Shown here one piece after another: positions 11,684-22,700 of a DNA stretch of 64,000 nt (position 1 is its first letter; each line of letters opens with the position of its first letter). Where the stretch lies: assembly GCA_003952965.2 (NCBI GenBank), contig CM025850.1, forward strand, positions 37,668,997 through 37,732,996. Direction: 5' to 3'. Source of the stretch: Morella rubra. Its lineage: Eukaryota; Streptophyta; Magnoliopsida; Fagales; Myricaceae. The position numbers and the translations under genes are program-made. A model generated the notes under the pieces. That model saw only the letters and a list, made by a program, of their open reading frames with translations, ran no database searches and had not been told where the DNA came from.

Positions 11684-14600
11684 TGGTCACACAGCACATT
11701 TGTCTTGGAAGTTCGGCTTTTTCCCACCTCTAATATATGTGCCTTCTTTATCTTCTTTCCTATATCAATCTGCTGCGTTTAGTTGGTTCCTTCTCCATGA
11801 AAGGGCAATATCTTTGTCGGCTTGGACTTGTGGAGCTCCATTCAGCTCATTTGTAAACGAAAAGGGAAGCCCATTAAGCTTTTCTTTTATTATTTTAACC
11901 CAGCAATTAAATGGGAAAGCCTAATGGAGGAATATCTCAGAATAAAAAAAAGGACGGACAGGAAGAGAGGGCAGAAAGAGAGAAAAAAAAGAAGCTTTAC
12001 TCGAGGGTCGTTGCTTTTCCCTTGACACAGAAATTGGCTATAGTGCCGAAGTAGATTGGGACTCCCCCTTCCGAACCACAAAAGAGAAAGAAAAGAGCTT
12101 AGACAGCAATACTGGACCCAGGACCTTCTCCAATACATTTATCGCAAGTGACTTCTATCAGCTTATGGGCCAGCAAGTGTGGCAATTGGGCTTGGGCAAC
12201 GGTGAAGCTTTGGGTTTCATCCAGCCTCAGCTTAACGAGTCGATCATTCTGGCCCACTATCAGTTCAAAGTCTCTTCACGTGCTCTCTCGCTTGGGGATT
12301 GGCCCCAAAGTATTGTTCTGTGATGGGTCATGCTTTCAAAGGAAGCAAGCTATAATCCAAGGCCCAAGCAATTTACTTAAGTAGCATCCCTCAAATATAC
12401 GTTTTAAACCCAATTTACTGCAGTTAACGACGGTTTTTGTGTCTTTGTCCCATTAGCTAGAAAGTTCTGAAGGTTGTCATATTAGTCTGCAAACCTCAAG
12501 GAAGACAATACAGCTTTCAATGTAACATGTTTGGAGTTAGAAAGTTCTAAAGGTTGTCATATTAGTATGCAAACATCAAGGAAGACAATGCAGCCTACAG
12601 TGTAACATGTTTGGAGTATTCTAGCTTCCTTCAGCTTTTATGGGAAACAGCCTACACGAATAAGGATTTTTTGCAATTTTTTGATCATAGTGTAATTTAA
12701 AAAGAGATAGACACAATAGGTAGACTCTAATTATTCTCGGCAACGATTATATTAGTGACCGGTGTCGGTTATATCAGTACTAGTGACGGTTAACCAACCA
12801 AGTGTGAGAGAGAGAGAGAGAACTCACAATTGCCAAGAGGGACGACTCTGAGAAGAGAGAGGGACGAGGAGAGAGAGAGAGAGATGCAGGAGAAGAAAAA
12901 TGCAGGAGGAATTGTGACTCGTGAGAGAGAGAAAGAGGAACGTGAGGAGGAGAAAAAAATGTGAGGAGGAGAAAAAGTGAGGACGAAAGAGAGAGGGAAA
13001 GAAAAATTAGATTAGTTTTAAAATTACCTTAATGGTTTAAAAATCATCTACAACACTAATGCCTAACTAACTCATATCTTTCTAAATCAATTACCAAATA
13101 AAATGTCTAAATTTCCAAATTTATTATAATTCATTACAAAATAAAATGCCTTTAATGAGTTACCAAATATATTATTATTTATCTTCACCTTTCTCCAAAT
13201 ATATATATATTATGATCAATTATGAAATTAAAACCTTATTAAATTAGACTAAATAAAATTCTCATTAATGAGTTTCCAAATACATCAATTACAAATAAAA
13301 AGTCCATTAATAAATTTTCAAATATATTATGATCAATTATAAAATAAAATATTTATTAGTTAATTAGTTGACTCTATATTCAAAGAAACCATCAATATTA
13401 ATTAATAGACGTTTTAAAATTAATAGATTTTGTTTCCATTTAACTTTGAATTTTTCAACTCTCTTTTTAAATTTAAAAATTTAAATTAAATTAAGAATTA
13501 TTGAGTAATAGAGTGACGAATTTTGGGGTAAGATTTTGTTTCTCTTTGAATTTGAATTTCTTAACTCTCTTTTTAAATTTGAAAATTGTTAATTTGTAAG
13601 GAACTTTAGTCTTTGGGTGATAAATGATATGGAGAGAATTTTTAGAAATTGAATTCCCAACTTATCTCTCCCTCTTTTCTAGTTTCACAGCTCTCTCCTT
13701 CTTTGTCTCTCTCTCCCTAGCACCTCTCTCTCTCTCTCTCCCCCCCCTCTCTCTCCCTAGCTTTTATTTTTTTTTAAAAAAAAAAATTACTGTGGTGGTG
13801 AACCATCACCACCATTTTTACTGCCACTTGGTGAAAATGGCAATCGGCTTCGCTCCTGCTACTAAGCGGAGAATGGAGAATGATGAACGGTGGCAGTGGG
13901 TGTGCCGTTGGCACACTGCCGGTACTGATGAACACCCTTAACTCTTGCTGCATAAAACTTTACATAAACAGTATTAAATGATGTAGGATCCAATCTATAT
14001 ATTTCTCTCCAAATTATAATATGCAATTCATATAGGAATTTGTAGAGGATTGTGATCCGGTATATGCGCTGATTCATAGAGCGGATCAAAGATACTTGGA
14101 CGTGATGCATGGTGATGATTCATCCACGTATTTTGTCATCCTCAACGTCTTGTCGTCGGCAAGACAGCAACCAATATGCAGTATCATATCCGGGGAAATA
14201 AGTTTATGGGTGTCTTTCCCATCTGCATTAGGAGGGTACACACGTTATGCTGTCCTATTTGATTGATTGATCACCAAGGGCTTTAGATCTTCACGAATGG
14301 CTTCGAGTCGTCCTGACCTTCAAGGGCGAGCCCGACTCTGTGCCTTCGTCACTTAGCAATCAAATAGATGGGTACCCAACACCTAACACTTCCACTGGAT
14401 CCATGCATAGAAAGAGACTGAACCAAACATATCATTGACTCCAATTTGGATTTTTTCAGCTTCTTGCTGTCCTTCAGAAGCGTTGATTTGAGAAGTTTGG
14501 TTAAACAAAGACAATGTCGTGCTTTGATTTCTAGAATAGTAACATTCTTAAATCAAATCTAGGAATCTTCACTACTCCTCATCTAATTTAATTAGTTGGT

Positions 14601-17433
14601 GTTTGAGGTACCTCCCAACTCATGGCCATCTTATGTAGGAATGTATAACATCCCTAAAAATGTCCCTTGTTTAGAAAAACCAAAAATAAAAATTTTGGGT
14701 GATATTAGTGATTAATTGAATTCAACTGGAGGGGTAATTGAGAATAGTGAGATAAATTTTGAGGACGACGTTTTAATGAATTATAGTTTGTGATATGTAG
14801 TTTTGGGGATTATAGTGTACTTTACCTTTGAATCTGTTTGTAATTTGTCTTAGATATGCAAACTTCCAAGATGTATTTTGGACCTCGAAGCCTGCAACAT
14901 CCCAAGCCCTAGCAATGCAATTTAAGTTTGAAAGCGATCCTTCCCCAACCAAGAAGAACTGTCAATGATATACAATGGATTTAGTGGATGAAAAGAGAGC
15001 TGGGAAGCAAATGCGATAAATGCCATTAATGCATATCTCTTTGAATGGACCTAATTTCCATGGGTTCTACGTACCAGACAGGAAGACTCAAAGATCCAGC
15101 AATGATCTTTTCAAGCATGGAAGTGGCAGGTTGTCATCCATATGAGCTTTCAGTTCATTGTACACTCAATAATTCTGCAATGTGGGGTTTACTTAGGTTA
15201 TAGGGAGAATGTCCAAAATCCAACTTGCTCTTAGAAGCATCAGACTACGTGTATATATACGTACGAACACAAGGTCAAGATCGTTGTCTAATCATTGAGA
15301 AGATTGTGGCTATTCTTAAACTGAAGATTTGCCAGCTTGTAAAGAGAGGACACCACACCAAATATGGGCCATCCGCATGATTCAACTGATGGTTCATATT
15401 TTGCAATATTGTCATGTCGGTTATCTTCAATGATTATGTAAGAATATAATCCTTAAATTTAGCAAGGTATTATGTGGAAGAGATGGTTCATATTTTGCTC
15501 TTAGGGAGAGAAAATCCTAATTCCATTGTACCTATCTCCATCACTCTCGCCTCCATTTTTACTGTTATTTACTTGAAAATTTGTCCTCTTTGACAAATGT
15601 TTCTTCGAGTTTCAAAATTGTTGTAAATTTTGCTGGGGTTTGCTAGTGTCATTACCCAAAATGCAGACCTTTTTTTTTGAATCGAGAGTACAGCTGCGTA
15701 TAATCAAATGATTATATAAGCCGTAGAGTCAGACCACAGTTCTCTCTTTCTTTGCTTATGTCATTTTCTAGTGTTACACGAGTAAGATAATTAATCCTAA
15801 AAAGTTTACAAAAAAGAATCGCAGAAGCAGAAGATTTTGAATACCACTAGCAAGAAGCCAAGAACTAAGTCTATAGGCATTCCACAGTATTATATCGTCA
15901 ACTTTATATAAGAACTACGAAATAGAAGTTTTATTTATGTGGAAAATTTCGTCTCTTTCAAAAAAGTTCCGGAAGGATTAGATGACAGTGGGGATTCCCA
16001 GGATACACCGCACGCTGACACTGACAGGGGGACTACCTCCTGCATCTGTCTACATTCCAAAACGATGAGACTGTTTCAAACAGTCAACATTGCCATCCTG
16101 GCAATGGCATATCTTGACCCACAGCCATCAAATGGATGCCATACAGCGACAAGATTTCTTCCTCACTATTTCCACCCTTCCTGTTAATCGATTCAGGTAG
16201 AAGGCTATATTAACGATGTGGGGAACAATTCTTTTCGTTCTTCAGGCAGTTTGTATTTGTAGTATTGTTTTGGCTATTCTTTGTAGTCTCTTCTATTGTG
16301 GCTAATCAGTACAGAGTAGTGTTTTATCTGCTCATATGACAGCTTAAAGAGAGAAGAAAATAAACTTTGGCAAGTGCCACTGGTTGAGGCCTGGGGAGGA
16401 CCTCAGGCCCTGACAAGTACAATGGAAATATATTTTCTGAGTGACAAATACAGAGGTAATTGTTATCAAGAGCAAAGCCAAGCCACACATATATTTTCTG
16501 TAAATTGGATGCAATATTCCCACTAAATCTCGTTTTGAAACCTAGAGAACCCTAATGTTTATAGTTCCACTGAATTAATAAATTAAGGTGGCAATCTTAT
16601 ATCAATAAGAAGAGAATGAAATATTATATATGTCCTATATTTTAAATATTGAGACTTGGGAATATTTGGTAACTTCAGGTCAAGTAGATCAACTTCTGCC
16701 AAAAATGGATTCTCTATTATAGGGACTAGTGTGGTAGTTCTTGAAGTGATGGGTATGCTATCAAATTGTTGAGGATATTGTAACTACAGCAGATCAACTT
16801 TTCCTTTATAGTAATCTTTGCCCATGAACATAACCATGTAAATATATAGGGTTCCATATAACTTTTCCTTATTTTATAATTTATATTTTCTACTTTTTGT
16901 CATTTAAATTCTAATGTTTTTTCTGTTTTAATAACATTCTCCTATTTGTTAAGAAGCAGCCTGATTCTACATTCTTTCAACTGTCAAAAAGTTGAAATAA
17001 GAATGTGAATAAATTTCGCCTAAAAGTTTGATTCTTGTACGAGAAATCCAGAAAGAACCGCATAAAAAATTTCAGGCAGTCTATTTTAAGCACCAAAGCC
17101 CAAAGAACAAGTGAATAAGCATATATTCTAGGATTATACCTAAGTAAGTGATTCTAAGTTCTACCAAGGGACCAAAACAACAGAGCTGTTTTAGGATATG
17201 TCAGTCATTAATTAATCTTGTACTCATCCATTTCCCCGACCAACTCCATCCATTGTACCTAGCCAAGGATTTTCTGGTTCCCTATGTCGTTGTTAGGAGT
17301 AGTAATATTTCCTCATTTAATACACATGTTTTTGGAGTAAATCTATTAATCCACTGGATCAACCCCACCATTAACATATTCAATAACCACACTGATTAGG
17401 AGCCACACTTCAGCATTCTCCACCTTTCCTCGC
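11684..17433. other. Intergenic DNA with repeats, no supported gene
   Basis: No gene is supported. The stretch holds an 80-bp tandem duplication (12458-12617), a GA-rich tract (about 12800-13010), a very AT-rich block (13020-13600) and CT microsatellites (13670-13760). The frame at 13624-13941 is low-complexity and simply reads through the CT tract. A fragment at 12663-12716 resembles one arm of the MITEs seen at 41.6 and 44.5 kb. Confidence 0.5.
12458..12617. repeat. Tandem duplication, 80-bp unit x 2
   Basis: Unit 1 (12458-12537) and unit 2 (12538-12617) both begin TAGAAAGTTCT and run through TGTAACATGTTTGGAGT with a few substitutions. The register is exactly 80 bases. The block is non-coding. 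Confidence 0.85.
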
Positions 17434-17441
17434 TATAAATA
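17434..17441 (+). promoter_or_regulatory. TATA box of the WUN1-like gene
   Basis: TATAAATA lies 98 bases before the preferred ATG at 17532, placing transcription start near 17465. No in-frame start lies closer to the box than 17493. Confidence 0.6.
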
Positions 17442-17531
17442 GGTTCATCTGGCCATAAGACGTGCACAAAACAAGGCATACCAATTGCAACAGTGCACTT
17501 GCATAATTGCATTCTTTCACTTCCAGAAAAC

Positions 17532-18026
17532 ATGGCCGCCTGCAACAGTAGTGAATCTCATATGATGGAGTCCGACTCAAATCCAGAAATGCAGAACAAG
17601 GCTGTAGTGGAGACACTTTACAAGGAATTGGCACATGGTCGAACGGAGACCGTGGCAGGGCTCCTTGCTAGTGACCTTGAATGGTGGTTCCATGGACCTC
17701 CACAGCGCCAACACATGATGAGGGTGCTGACAGGTGAGTCTGGCTTCAACGAGTTCACGTTTGAGCCCAGGAGCATCACTGCCATAGGTGATGATTGTGT
17801 TGTTGCGGAGGGCTGGGAAGGTGCCCAAGCTTATTGGGTGCACGTCTGGAGTCTAAAAGACGGTCTAATTACACAGTTTAGAGAGTACTTCAACACATGG
17901 CTCACTGTCAGGGTCCTCGGGGATCTGAGGCCGTGGGAGGTTGGCCACGAGAGTGACACGCTTTGGCAGAGCCAGCCTCGGGACCTGTATAAGCGTTCTT
18001 TGCCGGGCCTCATGCTTGCTATTTAG
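17532..18026 (+). CDS. WUN1: Wound-induced protein 1-like (WUN1/SAG20 family)
   Basis: Intronless gene for 164 residues of the plant WUN1/WI12/SAG20 family, small proteins with an NTF2-like (SnoaL-like) alpha+beta fold. In other plants they are induced by wounding, senescence or salt; no biochemical activity is established. The sequence shows the NTF2-like opening helix (NKAVVETLYKELAHG), the strand with EWWFHGPP, and the later strands AYWVHVWSLKDGLITQFREY, followed by the family C-terminus (WQSQPRDLYKRSLPGLMLAI). The ATG at 17532, in AACATGGCC context, is preferred to one 39 bases upstream because the extra 13 residues look like leader. The TATA box at 17434 fits. It converges with the PLAC8 gene about 1 kb downstream. 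Confidence 0.88.
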   Translation: MAACNSSESHMMESDSNPEMQNKAVVETLYKELAHGRTETVAGLLASDLEWWFHGPPQRQHMMRVLTGESGFNEFTFEPRSITAIGDDCVVAEGWEGAQAYWVHVWSLKDGLITQFREYFNTWLTVRVLGDLRPWEVGHESDTLWQSQPRDLYKRSLPGLMLAI

Positions 18027-19009
18027 AAAGCCAATTGTGCCTGTAATATCTAGGAAAATGGTGAATTATGATCTGTCTATCAAGCTGTAAATTATGTGAA
18101 TTGCTTCTGCAATATTCAAGCGATCTTTTAAATGAAGCTTTGGGAAGAAAGTGCTTCCAATGATCAAGATAGAATTGGCCTCTAATGGTGCAGTTGGCTT
18201 TGAGCAGAAGAGCCGTGGAATTAATTAGTCCCGGACCCCCGGTAATCCATGTTTAAAAGCTAAGTAATCTATTTTCCACCGTCAAATACAAAGCTGGTAA
18301 CTATTATCTCGTGATATTTTTCTGTCCAGTGTTGCAGCACGTATGCATATCTTTTTATATATGCAGGTTATGGTGGGGGCACTTCTGCCCTGAACTCCAG
18401 CTATGGTTGTCAGAAACCTACTGACAAAAGGTTTTGGACTTTGTTTAACGAAGACCCTTCTCTTGAACACGTATCGAAATCACAAATATGAGATTTTGGT
18501 CTTCTTAATTTATTGGATTTGTTCCTGTCCAAAGAATAACTTGTTGTAAACGTGCAAGGTTGTCTCTCCATAGGACGATGGTATCCTTATTTCCACCCAA
18601 CCCATGTGGGTCCTGACCACACGTATAACACACGCAAAATGTCAGTTTTCTAGAATCACATATCCCGAGATTAATATCTGAACACTCGGTTAAAAAAAAA
18701 AGGTGATCCATGATGATGATAGATAGTGACATCATGCGTACACAGTATTTATCCTCCATATTTGCGGAACTGGTAATTAAATCCTACCAGTAAGAAGTTT
18801 TACTGATGCTCATAGTCATATGCATGCTTGAATTCCACACCATTATATATAAAGGGCACAGCAGTACATATAAGCGAAAGGTATAGAACTACAGAGACGC
18901 AAAAGAATGAGTTCGTACAAAATTGAGATAGTATTACATGCACCACCACAAACCCTATTGCGGTAGACTCTTCTGAATGCCTCTAGATTTTTTTCGTTAT
19001 TTTTTCGGA
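18027..19009. other. Convergent 3' intergenic region
   Basis: Lies between the stop of the WUN1-like gene and the stop of the minus-strand PLAC8 gene, so it should hold both 3' untranslated regions and polyadenylation sites. No further gene is supported. Confidence 0.55.
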
Positions 19010-20719
19010 TCAGTCATCTCTCTGCATAGATGATAAATCCGGCGGCTTCAAAGAGTTGTCTAGACCTGCAGAAAGGTCCTGGACCATGGGTAGCTGTCCA
19101 TCGGGACTTTGATGATAGTTTTGAAGTCTGCTTGGACCTGGGGCAGTCCTGAGATTAGAGAACCTAGGGCTGTTCCAAAGTAACGGTGTTGGGCTCGATC
19201 TGAATTGTAGTGAACCATCTTCACGTGGTAAAGGAGAGAGTGCAGGCTGGCCATTCTCATCCTGTTTTCTGCAAAATTTATCTTCCACGATATCATAGTA
19301 GTCAGCTGTCCGAACTTCCTGAGCAAGAGAGCACCAAAAACAGAAAAGCCATTGAGTGCAATCTGCAAGTGCTGGCTTTCCACAGAAACTGTTATTTGGA
19401 GGCAGGATGAATCTCTTCCTCATTTGGATCCTCCAGTATCCACCATAGAGTAGACCAAACACACAAAGCAAGACACCAGTTAATCCTAGAACAACCCTGA
19501 CATTGTCATCATCTATATTGACGGCAGCCAAATTGAAGATCCAAAATGGAGCCATGCAGAAAAGGATAAAGGTTGCAATATGGACATACATATTCCCAAA
19601 CCCAAGTCTTTCCATATTCCACCCGAAGACACAAAAGCAGCAGAAAAGAGAAAGATATGCAGCCGATATATCTTCCCAAATATCAAATATGCCCCCTCTC
19701 CATTTGGGTGCATTCTCAACAATCCTCTGCTCATCTCTTGATGCAAATGAAAATCTTTTTTCCAAGGACTGTGACATTCGATGGCTGGGTCGACTAGTGC
19801 CACCAGTAAGTGTTTGGACCTGCGCTTCCTCATCAACTTCAGATTCATACTCCTTCCCAAGGGGACTTATCATGGAGTACAAACCTGCTATTGCTGGAGC
19901 AGCAATCGCAATAGAGAGGCAGATACCAACACCTATAGCAGGTCGTTTGGATCTTTTATATCCCAAGTTAAGGCCGCATAAGGCATATTGAGCAAAGCAG
20001 TTTAAATGGAGTAACCCAACTACCACAATCATATGGGCCCATTCATTTGGCTTATAAGTGCCGTTCTTGCAGTATATCTTCCTGAGTGTGGTAATGTCCT
20101 TAGGCTTCCACCTGCACAGAAGCACAAGGTGGTGGAACCGCTTTGGGTGCTGATAAAGACACATGAGAGTAAAAAGGGCATTGAGGACTTGATTATTGAC
20201 CTCAAACCAGGTATTTCTCTGTGACTTCTTCCGTAAAACACCATTTAACATACCTGTCATAACAAGGAAAAGGATTGCCCCTGAAACAGCAACACAGATG
20301 ATCCAAAAAAGAAGGGCCATGTTCAAAGGGTTCCTGAGCCATTGTTTACAGATTGTCATCAGAGACTTCCAATCAATCTTCTGAGCTAGAATCCCACTGA
20401 AACGTCCTCGGAAACCTTGGCTAGTAGAAGGTACAGAACGAAAGATGTCATCCTTTTCCTCTGTAATCTGCCGAAATCTACCTGATGGGGAAGTTAAATC
20501 ACTACTGGAGTAGATTTTCAGCGAGTGCAGCCTACTGGGAATAATTGATAACCTGTCCTTATTCCCTTTGAAAGGATTCTCATCACTCAGTAGTCCCTTT
20601 TGGGATGTTGAAGTTTGAAGTGCATAATTTCCAGTGGCCTCATATACATATGGGGTTGTACTTGAAGTTGATTCTTCCTGAACCGCAGTTGAGTCTCCCC
20701 CATTACTAGTTGGCATCAT
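19010..20719 (-). CDS. PLAC8/DUF2985-family multi-pass membrane protein
   Basis: Single-exon frame of 569 residues from the ATG at 20719. The frame continues 25 codons further upstream, but the MMPTSNGG start is preferred because what precedes it looks untranslated. The N-terminal third is Ser/Thr-rich and probably cytosolic. Hydrophobic segments follow: one in WIICVAVSGAILFLVMTGML, several around the LNCFAQYALCGLNLGYKRSK region and the SIAIAAPAIAGLYSMI segment, and two or three later. The PLAC8 Cys-rich signature is present: a CCFCVFGWNMERLGFGNMYVH block, then CGKPALADC, CFWCSLAQEVRTADYYD. PLAC8 relatives include plant fruit-size (FW2.2) and cadmium-resistance proteins, but this long subgroup is uncharacterised and the role is unknown. 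The C-terminal tail is Pro/Ser-rich. Confidence 0.88.
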   Translation of the reverse strand: MMPTSNGGDSTAVQEESTSSTTPYVYEATGNYALQTSTSQKGLLSDENPFKGNKDRLSIIPSRLHSLKIYSSSDLTSPSGRFRQITEEKDDIFRSVPSTSQGFRGRFSGILAQKIDWKSLMTICKQWLRNPLNMALLFWIICVAVSGAILFLVMTGMLNGVLRKKSQRNTWFEVNNQVLNALFTLMCLYQHPKRFHHLVLLCRWKPKDITTLRKIYCKNGTYKPNEWAHMIVVVGLLHLNCFAQYALCGLNLGYKRSKRPAIGVGICLSIAIAAPAIAGLYSMISPLGKEYESEVDEEAQVQTLTGGTSRPSHRMSQSLEKRFSFASRDEQRIVENAPKWRGGIFDIWEDISAAYLSLFCCFCVFGWNMERLGFGNMYVHIATFILFCMAPFWIFNLAAVNIDDDNVRVVLGLTGVLLCVFGLLYGGYWRIQMRKRFILPPNNSFCGKPALADCTQWLFCFWCSLAQEVRTADYYDIVEDKFCRKQDENGQPALSPLPREDGSLQFRSSPTPLLWNSPRFSNLRTAPGPSRLQNYHQSPDGQLPMVQDLSAGLDNSLKPPDLSSMQRDD

Positions 20720-22700
20720 TTTATCAGTAACTATTATTTCTATGAATCTCTGATACCAAAATTTCAAAACTAAAAATCCTGCAAACCACTGCAACTTCTA
20801 TACTGTGATACCAATCAATGCAGAAATCCACAATGCTAACCGCACTGCTAATATTCAGAAACCTCACAAGGAAAATTCCACACTGTCACCCTTCCCTGAG
20901 AAAGAGAAAAATAGCCAATATAACGAGCTTATATTGGAAAATATTGGTATTGTGAGAAACAAAGGAAGCTCATGAGCAATTTGGGGTATAGAGGTCTTCT
21001 CTTATAGAACACGGTTGATATATGAATTGCTGCCTAATAACAACACCATTGTAATATTTACATTAAAAGTATAGAGGTCTTCATGGTAGTAAGGCAGAGC
21101 AGGGCTTTCACACCACACATAGATGTTTAAGGAGAAAGAAAAAAGTCTTAAAACACTTTGTGAGTTGGTAGTGGCAAATAATTGGTAATCAAAACATCTA
21201 TTTCACAAGCAGTACTCCCTGGATTAGAGGCGTGATAACCCCGAATTTGATACCAACTAAACCCAAAACAAAGCGAAGGAATTCTCCTCTCCGACGAGTA
21301 GAATTTAAAAGAAGAAAATACAGGCTTTTGGTTTTTTTCTATACACTCACAGCACGATGAACGACCATTCTTATAAACAGACAGAAAATTTCAACCAAAC
21401 AAAAGATCATAATACAGACAACAACTCAAGCCCTGAATTCAACCCATAAACAAACTCTTGTGAAACCCGAAGTTAACATGAATTCCAAAATGAAAGAAAC
21501 AACACCAGTTTAACTTCTATATAAGAATAACAAAGAAGAAGACAGATTATTAAAACCATATTTCGTAAGACTTATTTTCCAAAGAAACTAGATATAGATA
21601 ATCAAGAAAATTGTTGACAAAGGTAACAGTACCATTGAATGGTGGCCGAGGGCTGCCCAACAGAGAAACAGGGTCGTTGTTCTTCTTCATCATTCATCAA
21701 AAAGCTTAGCCGCGACTGGACAACGCTACAAAATGACCAGACGAGGAGTTTTATAGGTTCAACTTTCAACACAACTTCAAGTCTTCAAAAGCGGGGAAAA
21801 ATCCTGTTCCTCCAATTTTCATTTTTAAATGTCTCTAAAAGTATTCGCGGCTGTGTTCGCACTGGAAGCATCTGGCCCTCTGGGCACTCCAGACCAGACT
21901 TTTTCCTTGCTTATTTTTTTGTTCTCTTGTCTCGTTTGGCCCACTCTTTTCTAGGCTTTTGCGTTATGAAAAGACGCGTAAAGACAAGACTAGAATTTTT
22001 TTAAGAGAAAATTTTTAAGAGTTTAAAATTTTTATTTCCAATCAATTAGGTTACGTCCCACAAGACTTAACAGTTTAATAATGACTTTCAATCGACTGGT
22101 TTACGTCCAACGTACCGGATTAAGAAACGTCGAAGGTGAATTCGAGGACGACTTCAAGAATCGTCTCCCGAGATTAGTTTCGGAAAAAGAAAATTCGTTG
22201 GGCTTTTCATTATAAGGAGATGCTAAGCCTTGCAATTCAATTATCTGTTCGATTTAGTTAAGAGACGCATTAAAAAACGAGAGCGGTGCTGGTTTGAAAG
22301 CAGAGTAAATAGGAGCGCTGCTGCTGAAAGGTCTTTGTCAAAAGAGCGCTCGAGGCCCAGCAAAACAGACGGTAAAATTAAGCAGCAACTAGGAAATCGA
22401 AACAGGCAGTATTTTACAGATTATAGTTACAGACTTCATTTGTTCGAGCAATCAGACGATCATGGCGTTAGTCTAAAGATATGAGAAAAACGAAATGTTT
22501 TTAGACAATACGTGCAAATACAGATGCTTGGGCCAGTGGTCTTTCCTTTTCAGATCAGGGTCCATCACCATCTCTTACCCTCCTCAGTCCTCACGATGTT
22601 TTTAGCATACTTGATCGGCCCAAAAAGAACAAAATAGGAACCCAGATAAATACTTGTTTTCGAAAAAAGTTTCTGGAAAAAAAAAGAAGAAGTAAGACCT
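20720..22700. other. Intergenic/5' leader region of the PLAC8 gene
   Basis: Lies between the PLAC8 start and the stop of the Ddl gene, both on the minus strand. It probably includes the PLAC8 5' untranslated region, possibly with an intron. The plus-strand frames at 21639-22004 and 22230-22484 show no domains. No gene is supported. Confidence 0.5.

Noticed and set aside
13624..13941. A 105-residue plus-strand frame with Ser/Leu repeats.
   Set aside because: It reads through a CT microsatellite and poly-A; no domain and no conserved composition beyond the repeat.
19060..20384. Several frames of 60-162 residues on both strands over the PLAC8 gene.
   Set aside because: Shadows of the 569-residue coding frame, which alone has recognisable motifs.
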